Assembly: GCA_920105625.2 (NCBI GenBank)
Contig: OV050030.1
Span: 93,812,652-93,876,651, forward strand
Length of the DNA: 64,000 nucleotides
Reading direction: 5' to 3'
From: Clusia tigrina
Taxonomy: Eukaryota; Arthropoda; Insecta; Diptera; Clusiidae
The position numbers and the translations under genes were made by a program. Positions within the stretch are counted from its first letter, which is position 1. Each line of letters opens with the position of its first letter. This document shows, piece after piece, positions 36,443-46,291 of this stretch. Below the pieces are notes generated by a model. The model saw only the letters and a list, made by a program, of their open reading frames with translations. It was not told the DNA's origin and made no database searches.

Positions 36443-37022
36443 TGAAACGTGATAGCTCAGTGAAAAGGGATTGCATACTTTTAGGATTATATCTGGAGTT
36501 TGAGAATGAGTGCACCACCCTGTGTGTTATTTAGTCAAGACACAATCTATTCCAATAAAAGCTTCTTTCGTTGTAGAGATTGTAAAGAAATATCTCGAAA
36601 GTAAGAACTTCCTGTATAAAGTTCTAGAAACATCGAGAAAATTCTACACTATTGTAGAATTTTCTACCGCAACCATTCGAAACTATAAAAGCACAAGACT
36701 GTGCAAAGTAAAACACATTCGAACAGAGATCGGGGCAGTGTGTACATAGAGCATTATAATCGAAGCAGCAGTATTTGTAATTGTGCAAAGTGATGAAATT
36801 CATTGTGAAATAAAGTACAAATTATAAAGAAGTAAACTTTAAGCCTAATATTAAATGTGTAAATAGCAATAGTTAAATAAAGTTAATTATTTTAATGTAA
36901 CCAGCGATTGTTTGATTACTACACGATCCAGTGGTACGAATCCGAGTACAGAGAGTTAGAGTAAATTGTCAGGAGGGCAGTTTCGTAACAGAGTAAATTG
37001 TCAAGAGGGCAATTTCGTAACA
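36443..37022 (+). repeat. 2.3-kb element LTR 1 (580 bp)
   Basis: The LTR starts TGAAACG and ends GTAACA (TG...CA). It contains a TTGCATACTTTT motif (36471), a heat-shock-element-like run (36622-36664), TATAAAAG (36684), AATAAA at 36809 and 36876, and at the 3' end two near-copies of a 32-bp sequence ending GTAACA. The primer site is at 37025. A short ORF across the LTR is not considered coding. Confidence 0.9.
36622..36691 (+). promoter_or_regulatory. Heat-shock-element-like cluster with TATA box
   Basis: Starting at 36622, pentamer units fall in strict 5-bp register: TTC, GAA, aTC, GAA, TTC, (CAC), TTg, GAA, TTC. Six are exact and two match two of three core bases. TATAAAAG follows at 36684, 20 bases after the last unit. 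The part at 36638-36663 is also a perfect 11-bp inverted repeat with a 4-base loop. This layout is that of HSF-bound insect heat-shock promoters. It is unchanged in LTRs at 38930, 41238, 43546, 45852, 48160, 50468, 52777, 57988 and 60296 (start positions). Confidence 0.65.
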
Positions 37023-37061
37023 ATTGGTGTCAGAAGTGGGATCGTGTATCTGTAATAAACA

Positions 37062-38180
37062 ATGGTTAAGTTTGAAAAACTGAGTTTGGAGCAGCTCAAG
37101 AAGGAGCTTGCGCGCTTAAATTTGCAAACAGAAGGGCTTAAAGCGGAGCTGCAGGTGCGATTAAGAAGCGCTTTAGAAGAGCAGGGTATAGATGCCGATG
37201 AGCATGAATTCCAGTGTGAAGAGCCAACGACATCTCGACACGAAGAAACACCGCAAGGAGCTAATACTGGTAACTTTGACATGAGCGTACTCATCGGGGT
37301 AATACAATCCTTCAAACAGGAGATGCTGCAGCAGTTACAACAACAAGCTCAAGCAACCGAAGAGAGGCTGCAGCAGCGAGATGAGAAGATGCAGAAGTTC
37401 TTCCAGCAATTCGATGAGAATATACACCAGCGATTAAAACCATATGCTCCAGCAGTCAAAGAGGATGTCAAGGAACAGTTACAGCAGAGTGAAACGCAAT
37501 TTACTCAACTAGCGGAACAGAACTCACAGCAGAAGAATGAAATGTCCGAGATGGGGGACAAGAAGGTTTGTGAGGTTGGGACACGACAGGAGTCGTTAGA
37601 AGGATTTATGGAACAAAAATCCAATGCGAATGAGGAAAAGCAGAACGAAATTGAAGCTACCGCTAGCACAGATGTTTGGAGTAATCGCGAAGTACTGGCA
37701 CCGTTGGCTATGTCAATGAAAGGTGCTGATGTCCTGCCGACCATCGCAGAGGGTGAGAGAGATTGTTATAAAAACGTGATGAATTCAATTCAGCGGAGGA
37801 GTGGTGAGTCTCTACTACAGGATGTGGTGGAGGTGGAGCGGTTCACCCATCTTGCCTGTCCAGGCGAGATTGCTGAGAGAAGTATGACGGATACTTTCGT
37901 ATGTGGTATTCCCGATGCGGAAATGGACTATTCAGCGATGACAAATCCAAAAGATACATGTATGGAAACAGTGGCTGGCGCTTTAACGTTTGAGATAGCG
38001 GCCGTGGTGTGCCAGCCAGTATGCAGAGCCCGTCAGGTTCAAGTTGAAAGCGGACAGGGTTGCACGTGCAAGTGCCTTGCCTGCGGTGAGGTTGGATACG
38101 CGGCTCGTGGTTGTCGGACAAAACGCAAACGTTCTCCATCAGACTCGCATGTGGGACCGGAAAGGCTGGGAATTGGATGA
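37062..38180 (+). CDS. Gag-like SAP protein, unit 2
   Basis: 372 aa, with no amino-acid difference seen from unit 1 (Ala17, Lys237, Thr262, Met293; Tyr in the zinc knuckle). Confidence 0.77.
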   Translation: MVKFEKLSLEQLKKELARLNLQTEGLKAELQVRLRSALEEQGIDADEHEFQCEEPTTSRHEETPQGANTGNFDMSVLIGVIQSFKQEMLQQLQQQAQATEERLQQRDEKMQKFFQQFDENIHQRLKPYAPAVKEDVKEQLQQSETQFTQLAEQNSQQKNEMSEMGDKKVCEVGTRQESLEGFMEQKSNANEEKQNEIEATASTDVWSNREVLAPLAMSMKGADVLPTIAEGERDCYKNVMNSIQRRSGESLLQDVVEVERFTHLACPGEIAERSMTDTFVCGIPDAEMDYSAMTNPKDTCMETVAGALTFEIAAVVCQPVCRARQVQVESGQGCTCKCLACGEVGYAARGCRTKRKRSPSDSHVGPERLGIG

Positions 38181-38454
38181 TGTTTTTAAGCTGTCGACTA
38201 ACTAAATGGAGTCAGTCTCGAGGGGCAAGATTTGACTCCCACACCATGCAGCCCCGGAATCCTCGTTTCTCAGATCCCACGGAAAGTCAGATGCCTAATT
38301 GCTGACAGTGTGATAAGCGAGGAGTAGTAGTGTATAAGCAGACGAAGAGTGGACTAAAAAGTCATCTACAGTACTTCGATGCAGCAGTTGTATACCTGAA
38401 AAACTAGGACAGCTGAATGAAATTCATGGAACCATCAGAAAGCGCACACAACTG

Positions 38455-38739
38455 ATGAGTGATAAAATGAAAGCCAGATATGATCTACGAGCAAACTCCA
38501 AGGGATTTCAGGAAGGGCAGTTAGTTATGCTTTATAATCCGCAAAGGAAAAAGGGATTATCGCCAAAACTGCAAACACACTGGGAAGGCTCTTATAAGGT
38601 GATAGAGCGGCTCAACGATGTAGTATACCGCATCCAGTTGGCGAGAAATGCCAGGAGCAAAATGAAAGTCGTTCATTTAGAGAGGTTATCTCCTTATAAA
38701 GGTTGCAGTACTATCCTTGTTCGGGACGAACAAGTTTAA
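38455..38739 (+). pseudogene. Integrase C-terminal tail, unit 2
   Basis: 94-aa remnant, same as unit 1. Confidence 0.8.
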
Positions 38740-38750
38740 GCGGAGGGCAG

Positions 38751-39330
38751 TGAAACGTGATAGCTCAGTGAAAAGGGATTGCATACTTTTAGGATTATAT
38801 CTGGAGTTTGAGAATGAGTGCACCACCCTGTGTGTTATTTAGTCAAGACACAATCTATTCCAATAAAAGCTTCTTTCGTTGTAGAGATTGTAAAGAAATA
38901 TCTCGAAAGTAAGAACTTCCTGTATAAAGTTCTAGAAACATCGAGAAAATTCTACACTATTGTAGAATTTTCTACCGCAACCATTCGAAACTATAAAAGC
39001 ACAAGACTGTGCAAAGTAAAACACATTCGAACAGAGATCGGGGCAGTGTGTACATAGAGCATTATAATCGAAGCAGCAGTATTTGTAATTGTGCAAAGTG
39101 ATGAAATTCATTGTGAAATAAAGTACAAATTATAAAGAAGTAAACTTTAAGCCTAATATTAAATGTGTAAATAGCAATAGTTAAATAAAGTTAATTATTT
39201 TAATGTAACCAGCGATTGTTTGATTACTATACGATCCAGTGGTACGAATCCGAGTACAGAGAGTTAGAGTAAATTGTCAGGAGGGCAGTTTCGTAACAGA
39301 GTAAATTGTCAAGAGGGCAATTTCGTAACA
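38751..39330 (+). repeat. 2.3-kb element LTR 2
   Basis: 580 bp. Heat-shock-like cluster and TATA box at 38930-38999. It shares with LTRs 1 and 4 the variant GGATTATATCTGG near position 45. Confidence 0.9.
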
Positions 39331-39369
39331 ATTGGTGTCAGAAGTGGGATCGTGTATCTGTAATAAACA

Positions 39370-40488
39370 ATGGTTAAGTTTGAAAAACTGAGTTTGGAGC
39401 AGCTCAAGAAGGAGCTTGAGCGCTTAAATTTGCAAACAGAAGGGCTTAAAGCGGAGCTGCAGGTGCGATTAAGAAGCGCTTTAGAAGAGCAGGGTATAGA
39501 TGCCGATGAGCATGAATTCCAGTGTGAAGAGCCAACGACATCTCGACACGAAGAAACACCGCAAGGAGCTAATACTGGTAACTTTGACATGAGCGTACTC
39601 ATCGGGGTAATACAATCCTTCAAACAGGAGATGCTGCAGCAGTTACAACAACAAGCTCAAGCAACCGAAGAGAGGCTGCAGCAGCGAGATGAGAAGATGC
39701 AGAAGTTCTTCCAGCAATTCGATGAGAATATACACCAGCGATTAAAACCATATGCTCCAGCAGTCAAAGAGGATGTCAAGGAACAGTTACAGCAGAGTGA
39801 AACGCAATTTACTCAACTAGCGGAACAGAACTCACAGCAGAAGAATGAAATGTCCGAGATGGGGGACAAGAAGGTTTGTGAGGTTGGGACACGACAGGAG
39901 TCGTTAGAAGGATTTATGGAACAAAAATCCAATGCGAATGAGGAAAAGCAGAACGAAATTGAAGCTACCGCTAGCACAGATGTTTGGAGTAATCGCGAAG
40001 TACTGGCACCGTTGGCTATGTCAATGAAAGGTGCTGATGTCCTGCCGACCATCGCAGAGGGTGAGAGAGATTGTTATAAAAACGTGATGAATTCAATTCA
40101 GCGGAGGAGTGGTGAGTCTCTACTACAGGATGTGGTGGAGGTGGAGCGGTTCGCCCATCTTGCCTGTCCAGGCGAGATTGCTGAGAGAAGTATGACGGAT
40201 ACTTTCGTATGTGGTATTCCCGATGCGGAAATGGACTATTCAGCGAGGACAAATCCAAAAGATACATGTATGGAAACAGTGGCTGGCGCTTTAACGTTTG
40301 AGATAGCGGCCGTGGTGTGCCAGCCAGTATGCAGAGCCCGTCAGGTTCAAGTTGAAAGCGGACAGGGTTGCACGTGCAAGTGCCTTGCCTGCGGTGAGGT
40401 TGGATACGCGGCTCGTGGTTGTCGGACAAAACGCAAACGTTCTCCATCAGACTCGCATGTGGGACCGGAAAGGCTGGGAATTGGATGA
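39370..40488 (+). CDS. Gag-like SAP protein, unit 3
   Basis: 372 aa, with Glu17, Lys237, Ala262 and Arg293. This combination recurs in units 4, 7 and 9. Confidence 0.77.
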   Translation: MVKFEKLSLEQLKKELERLNLQTEGLKAELQVRLRSALEEQGIDADEHEFQCEEPTTSRHEETPQGANTGNFDMSVLIGVIQSFKQEMLQQLQQQAQATEERLQQRDEKMQKFFQQFDENIHQRLKPYAPAVKEDVKEQLQQSETQFTQLAEQNSQQKNEMSEMGDKKVCEVGTRQESLEGFMEQKSNANEEKQNEIEATASTDVWSNREVLAPLAMSMKGADVLPTIAEGERDCYKNVMNSIQRRSGESLLQDVVEVERFAHLACPGEIAERSMTDTFVCGIPDAEMDYSARTNPKDTCMETVAGALTFEIAAVVCQPVCRARQVQVESGQGCTCKCLACGEVGYAARGCRTKRKRSPSDSHVGPERLGIG

Positions 40489-40762
40489 TGTTTTTAAGCT
40501 GTCGACTAACTAAATGGAGTCAGTCTCGAGGGGCAAGATTTGACTCCCACACCATGCAGCCCCGGAATCCTCGTTTCTCAGATCCCACGGAAAGTCAGAT
40601 GCCTAATTGCTGACAGTGTGATAAGCGAGGAGTAGTAGTGTATAAGCAGACGAAGAGTGGACTAAAAAGTCATCTACAGTACTTCGATGCAGCAGTTGTA
40701 TACCTGAAAAACTAGGACAGCTGAATGAAATTCATGGAACCATCAGAAAGCGCACACAACTG

Positions 40763-41047
40763 ATGAGTGATAAAATGAAAGCCAGATATGATCTACGAGC
40801 AAACTCCAAGGGATTTCAGGAAGGGCAGTTAGTTATGCTTTATAATCCGCAAAGGAAAAAGGGATTATCGCCAAAACTGCAAACACACTGGGAAGGCTCT
40901 TATAAGGTGATAAAGCGGCTCAACGATGTAGTATACCGCATCCAGTTGGCGAGAAATGCCAGGAGCAAAATGAAAGTCGTTCATTTAGAGAGGTTATCTC
41001 CTAATAAAGGTTGCAGTACTATCCTTGTTCGGGACGAACAAGTTTAA
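40763..41047 (+). pseudogene. Integrase C-terminal tail, unit 3
   Basis: 94-aa remnant with IKRLND and a private Asn for Tyr near the C-terminus (near 41004). Confidence 0.8.
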
Positions 41048-41058
41048 GCGGAGGGCAG

Positions 41059-41638
41059 TGAAACGTGATAGCTCAGTGAAAAGGGATTGCATACTTTTAG
41101 GATTCCATCTGGAGTTTGAGAATGAGTGCACCACCCTGTGTGTTATTTAGTCAAGACACAATCTATTCGAATAAAAGCTTCTTTCGTTGTAGAGATTGTA
41201 AAGAAATATCTCGAAAGTAAGAACTTCCTGTATAAAGTTCTAGAAACATCGAGAAAATTCTACACTATTGTAGAATTTTCTACCGCAACCATTCGAAACT
41301 ATAAAAGCACAAGACTGTGCAAAGTAAAACACATTCGAACAGAGATCGGGGCAGTGTGTACATAGAGCATTATAATCGAAGCAGCAGTATTTGTAATTGT
41401 GCAAAGTGATGAAATTCATTGTGAAATAAAGTACAAATTATAAAGAAGTAAACTTTAAGCCTAATATTAAATGTGTAAATAGCAATAGTTAAATAAAGTT
41501 AATTATTTTAATGTAACCAGCGATTGTTTGATTACTACACGATCCAGTGGTACGAATCCGAGTACAGAGAGTTAGAGTAAATTGTCAGGAGGGCAGTTTC
41601 GTAACAGAGTAAATTGTCAAGAGGGCAATTTCGTAACA
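41059..41638 (+). repeat. 2.3-kb element LTR 3
   Basis: 580 bp. Heat-shock-like cluster and TATA box at 41238-41307. Confidence 0.9.
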
Positions 41639-41677
41639 ATTGGTGTCAGAAGTGGGATCGTGTATCTGTAATAAACA

Positions 41678-42796
41678 ATGGTTAAGTTTGAAAAACTGAG
41701 TTTGGAGCAGCTCAAGAAGGAGCTTGAGCGCTTAAATTTGCAAACAGAAGGGCTTAAAGCGGAGCTGCAGGTGCGATTAAGAAGCGCTTTAGAAGAGCAG
41801 GGTATAGATGCCGATGAGCATGAATTCCAGTGTGAAGAGCCAACGACATCTCGACACGAAGAAACACCGCAAGGAGCTAATACTGGTAACTTTGACATGA
41901 GCGTACTCATCGGGGTAATACAATCCTTCAAACAGGAGATGCTGCAGCAGTTACAACAACAAGCTCAAGCAACCGAAGAGAGGCTGCAGCAGCGAGATGA
42001 GAAGATGCAGAAGTTCTTCCAGCAATTCGATGAGAATATACACCAGCGATTAAAACCATATGCTCCAGCAGTCAAAGAGGATGTCAAGGAACAGTTACAG
42101 CAGAGTGAAACGCAATTTACTCAACTAGCGGAACAGAACTCACAGCAGAAGAATGAAATATCCGAGATGGGGGACAAGAAGGTTTGTGAGGTTGGGACAC
42201 GACAGGAGTCGTTAGAAGGATTTATGGAACAAAAATCCAATGCGAATGAGGAAAAGCAGAACGAAATTGAAGCTACCGCTAGCACAGATGTTTGGAGTAA
42301 TCGCGAAGTACTGGCACCGTTGGCTATGTCAATGAAAGGTGCTGATATCCTGCCGACCATCGCAGAGGGTGAGAGAGATTGTTATAAAAACGTGATGAAT
42401 TCAATTCAGCGGAGGAGTGGTGAGTCTCTACTACAGGATGTGGTGGAGGTGGAGCGGTTCGCCCATCTTGCCTGTCCAGGCGAGATTGCTGAGAGAAGTA
42501 TGACGGATACTTTCGTATGTGGTATTCCCGATGCGGAAATGGACTATTCAGCGAGGACAAATCCAAAAGATACATGTATGGAAACAGTGGCTGGCGCTTT
42601 AACGTTTGAGATAGCGGCCGTGGTGTGCCAGCCAGTATGCAGAGCCCGTCAGGTTCAAGTTGAAAGCGGACAGGGTTGCACGTGCAAGTGCCTTGCCTGC
42701 GGTGAGGTTGGATACGCGGCTCGTGGTTGTCGGACAAAACGCAAACGTTCTCCATCAGACTCGCATGTGGGACCGGAAAGGCTGGGAATTGGATGA
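41678..42796 (+). CDS. Gag-like SAP protein, unit 4
   Basis: 372 aa, Glu17/Ala262/Arg293 group, with private Ile for Met near residue 161 and Ile for Val near residue 224. Confidence 0.77.
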   Translation: MVKFEKLSLEQLKKELERLNLQTEGLKAELQVRLRSALEEQGIDADEHEFQCEEPTTSRHEETPQGANTGNFDMSVLIGVIQSFKQEMLQQLQQQAQATEERLQQRDEKMQKFFQQFDENIHQRLKPYAPAVKEDVKEQLQQSETQFTQLAEQNSQQKNEISEMGDKKVCEVGTRQESLEGFMEQKSNANEEKQNEIEATASTDVWSNREVLAPLAMSMKGADILPTIAEGERDCYKNVMNSIQRRSGESLLQDVVEVERFAHLACPGEIAERSMTDTFVCGIPDAEMDYSARTNPKDTCMETVAGALTFEIAAVVCQPVCRARQVQVESGQGCTCKCLACGEVGYAARGCRTKRKRSPSDSHVGPERLGIG

Positions 42797-43070
42797 TGTT
42801 TTTAAGCTGTCGACTAACTAAATGGAGTCAGTCTCGAGGGGCAAGATTTGACTCCCACACCATGCAGCCCCGGAATCCTCGTTTCTCAGATCCCACGGAA
42901 AGTCAGATGCCTAATTGCTGACAGTGTGATAAGCGAGGAGTAGTAGTGTATAAGCAGACGAAGAGTGGACTAAAAAGTCATCTACAGTACTTCGATGCAG
43001 CAGTTGTATACCTGAAAAACTAGGACAGCTGAATGAAATTCATGGAACCATCAGAAAGCGCACACAACTG

Positions 43071-43355
43071 ATGAGTGATAAAATGAAAGCCAGATATGAT
43101 CTACGAGCAAACTCCAAGGGATTTCAGGAAAGGCAGTTAGTTATGCTTTATAATCCGCAAAGGAAAAAGGGATTATCGCCAAAACTGCAAACACACTGGG
43201 AAGGCTCTTATAAGGTGATAGAGCGGCTCAACGATGTAGTATACCGCATCCAGTTGGCGAGAAATGCCAGGAGCAAAATGAAAGTCGTTCATTTAGAGAG
43301 GTTATCTCCTTATAAAGGTTGCAGTACTATCCTTGTTCGGGACGAACAAGTTTAA
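43071..43355 (+). pseudogene. Integrase C-terminal tail, unit 4
   Basis: 94-aa remnant with the IERLND form and a private Arg for Gly in the EGQLV motif (near 43131). Confidence 0.8.
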
Positions 43356-43366
43356 GCGGAGGGCAG

Positions 43367-43946
43367 TGAAACGTGATAGCTCAGTGAAAAGGGATTGCAT
43401 ACTTTTAGGATTATATCTGGAGTTTGAGAATGAGTGCACCACCCTGTGTGTTATTTAGTCAAGACACAATCTATTCGAATAAAAGCTTCTTTCGTTGTAG
43501 AGATTGTAAAGAAATATCTCGAAAGTAAGAACTTCCTGTATAAAGTTCTAGAAACATCGAGAAAATTCTACACTATTGTAGAATTTTCTACCGCAACCAT
43601 TCGAAACTATAAAAGCACAAGACTGTGCAAAGTAAAACACATTCGAACAGAGATCGGGGCAGTGTGTACATAGAGCATTATAATCGAAGCAGCAGTATTT
43701 GTAATTGTGCAAAGTGATGAAATTCATTGTGAAATAAAGTACAAATTATAAAGAAGTAAACTTTAAGCCTAATATTAAATGTGTAAATAGCAATAGCTAA
43801 ATAAAGTTAATTATTTTAATGTAACCAGCGATTGTTTGATTACTACACGATCCAGTGGTACGAATCCGAGTACAGAGAGTTAGAGTAAATTGTCAGGAGG
43901 GCAGTTTCGTAACAGAGTAAATTGTCAAGAGGGCAATTTCGTAACA
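43367..43946 (+). repeat. 2.3-kb element LTR 4
   Basis: 580 bp. Heat-shock-like cluster and TATA box at 43546-43615. Carries the GGATTATATCTGG variant. Confidence 0.9.
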
Positions 43947-43985
43947 ATTGGTGTCAGAAGTGGGATCGTGTATCTGTAATAAACA

Positions 43986-45104
43986 ATGGTTAAGTTTGAA
44001 AAACTGAGTTTGGAGCAGCTCAAGAAGGAGCTTGAGCGCTTAAATTTGCAAACAGAAGGGCTTAAAGCGGAGCTGCAGGTGCGATTAAGAAGCGCTTTAG
44101 AAGAGCAGGGTATAGATGCCGATGAGCATGAATTCCAGTGTGAAGAGCCAACGACATCTCGACACGAAGAAACACCGCAAGGAGCTAATACTGGTAACTT
44201 TGACATGAGCGTACTCATCGGGGTAATACAATCCTTCAAACAGGAGATGCTGCAGCAGTTACAACAACAAGCTCAAGCAACCGAAGAGAGGCTGCAGCAG
44301 CGAGATGAGAAGATGCAGAAGTTCTTCCAGCAATTCGATGAGAATATACACCAGCGATTAAAACCATATGCTCCAGCAGTCAAAGAGGATGTCAAGGAAC
44401 AGTTACAGCAGAGTGAAACGCAATTTACTCAACTAGCGGAACAGAACTCACAGCAGAAGAATGAAATGTCCGAGATGGGGGACAAGAAGGTTTGTGAGGT
44501 TGGGACACGACAGGAGTCGTTAGAAGGATTTATGGAACAAAAATCCAATGCGAATGAGGAAAAGCAGAACGAAATTGAAGCTACCGCTAGCACAGATGTT
44601 TGGAGTAATCGCGAAGTACTGGCACCGTTGGCTATGTCAATGAAAGGTGCTGATGTCCTGCCGACCATCGCAGAGGGTGAGAGAGATTGTTATGAAAACG
44701 TGATGAATTCAATTCAGCGGAGGAGTGGTGAGTCTCTACTACAGGATGTGGTGGAGGTGGAGCGGTTCGCCCATCTTGCCTGTCCAGGCGAGATTGCTGA
44801 GAGAAGTATGACGGATACTTTCGTATGTGGTATTCCCGATGCGGAAATGGACTATTCAGCGATGACAAATCCAAAAGATACATGTATGGAAACAGTGGCT
44901 GGCGCTTTAACGTTTGAGATAGCGGCCGTGGTGTGCCAGCCAGTATGCAGAGCCCGTCAGGTTCAAGTTGAAAGCGGACAGGGTTGCACGTGCAAGTGCC
45001 TTGCCTGCGGTGAGGTTGGATACGCGGCTCGTGGTTGTCGGACAAAACGCAAACGTTCTCCATCAGACTCGCATGTGGGACCGGAAAGGCTGGGAATTGG
45101 ATGA
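43986..45104 (+). CDS. Gag-like SAP protein, unit 5
   Basis: 372 aa, with Glu17, Glu237, Ala262 and Met293. Confidence 0.77.
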   Translation: MVKFEKLSLEQLKKELERLNLQTEGLKAELQVRLRSALEEQGIDADEHEFQCEEPTTSRHEETPQGANTGNFDMSVLIGVIQSFKQEMLQQLQQQAQATEERLQQRDEKMQKFFQQFDENIHQRLKPYAPAVKEDVKEQLQQSETQFTQLAEQNSQQKNEMSEMGDKKVCEVGTRQESLEGFMEQKSNANEEKQNEIEATASTDVWSNREVLAPLAMSMKGADVLPTIAEGERDCYENVMNSIQRRSGESLLQDVVEVERFAHLACPGEIAERSMTDTFVCGIPDAEMDYSAMTNPKDTCMETVAGALTFEIAAVVCQPVCRARQVQVESGQGCTCKCLACGEVGYAARGCRTKRKRSPSDSHVGPERLGIG

Positions 45105-45378
45105 TGTTTTTAAGCTGTCGACTAACTAAATGGAGTCAGTCTCGAGGGGCAAGATTTGACTCCCACACCATGCAGCCCCGGAATCCTCGTTTCTCAGATC
45201 CCACGGAAAGTCAGATGCCTAATTGCTGACAGTGTGATAAGCGAGGAGTAGTAGTGTATAAGCAGACGAAGAGTGGACTAAAAAGTCATCTACAGTACTT
45301 CGATGCAGCAGTTGTATACCTGAAAAACTAGGACAGCTGAATGAAATTCATGGAACCATCAGAAAGCGCACACAACTG

Positions 45379-45663
45379 ATGAGTGATAAAATGCAAGCCA
45401 GATATGATCTACGAGCAAACTCCAAGGGATTTCAGGAAGGGCAGTTAGTTATGCTTTATAATCCGCAAAGGAAAAAGGGATTATCGCCAAAACTGCAAAC
45501 ACACTGGGAAGGCTCTTATAAGGTGATAGAGCGGCTCAACGATGTAGTATACCGCATCCAGTTGGCGAGAAATGCCAGGAACAAAATGAAAGTCGTTCAT
45601 TTAGAGAGGTTATCTCCTTATAAAGGTTGCAGTACTATCCTTGTTCGGGACGAACAAGTTTAA
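45379..45663 (+). pseudogene. Integrase C-terminal tail, unit 5
   Basis: 94-aa remnant. MQARYD replaces MKARYD (shared with unit 6), with a private Asn for Ser near 45581. Confidence 0.8.
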
Positions 45664-45674
45664 GCGGAGGGCAG

Positions 45675-46252
45675 TGAAACGTGATAGCTCAGTGAAAAGG
45701 GATTGCATACTTTTAGGATTCCATCTGGAGTTTGAGAATGAGTGCACCACCCTGTGTGTTATTTAGTCAAGACACAATCTATTCGAATAAGCTTCTTTCG
45801 TTGTAGAGATTGTAAAGAAATATCTCGAAAGTAAGAACTTCCTGTATAAAGTTCTAGAAACATCGAGAAAATTCTACACTATTGTAGAATTTTCTACCGC
45901 AACCATTCGAAACTATAAAAGCACAAGACTGTGCAAAGTAAAACACATTCGAACAGAGATCGGGGCAGTGTGTACATAGAGCATTATAATCGAAGCAGCA
46001 GTATTTGTAATTGTGCAAAGTGATGAAATTCATTGTGAAATAAAGTACAAATTATAAAGAAGTAAACTTTAAGCCTAATATTAAATGTGTAAATAGCAAT
46101 AGTTAAATAAAGTTAATTATTTTAATGTAACCAGCGATTGTTTGATTACTACACGATCCAGTGGTACGAATCCGAGTACAGAGAGTTAGAGTAAATTGTC
46201 AGGAGGGCAGTTTCGTAACAGAGTAAATTGTCAAGAGGGCAATTTCGTAACA
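45675..46252 (+). repeat. 2.3-kb element LTR 5 (578 bp)
   Basis: Lacks two A residues near 45789. Heat-shock-like cluster and TATA box at 45852-45921 are unaffected. Confidence 0.9.
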
Positions 46253-46291
46253 ATTGGTGTCAGAAGTGGGATCGTGTATCTGTAATAAACA

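Larger units (their letters stand above)
36443..39330 (+). mobile_element. 2.3-kb element, unit 2
   Basis: LTR-to-LTR unit. Its proteins appear identical to those of unit 1, pointing to a recent duplication. Confidence 0.85.
38751..41638 (+). mobile_element. 2.3-kb element, unit 3
   Basis: LTR-to-LTR unit of the Glu17/Ala262/Arg293 variant group. Confidence 0.85.
41059..43946 (+). mobile_element. 2.3-kb element, unit 4
   Basis: LTR-to-LTR unit closest to unit 3 in gag. Confidence 0.85.
43367..46252 (+). mobile_element. 2.3-kb element, unit 5
   Basis: LTR-to-LTR unit, paired with unit 6 by Glu237 in gag and Gln in the integrase tail. Confidence 0.85.

Noticed and set aside
36510..36749. 79-codon plus-strand ORF repeated in every LTR of the 2.3-kb element
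   Set aside because: It lies across the HSE-TATA promoter region, has no ATG supported by context and no recognisable domain; it looks like chance in an LTR.
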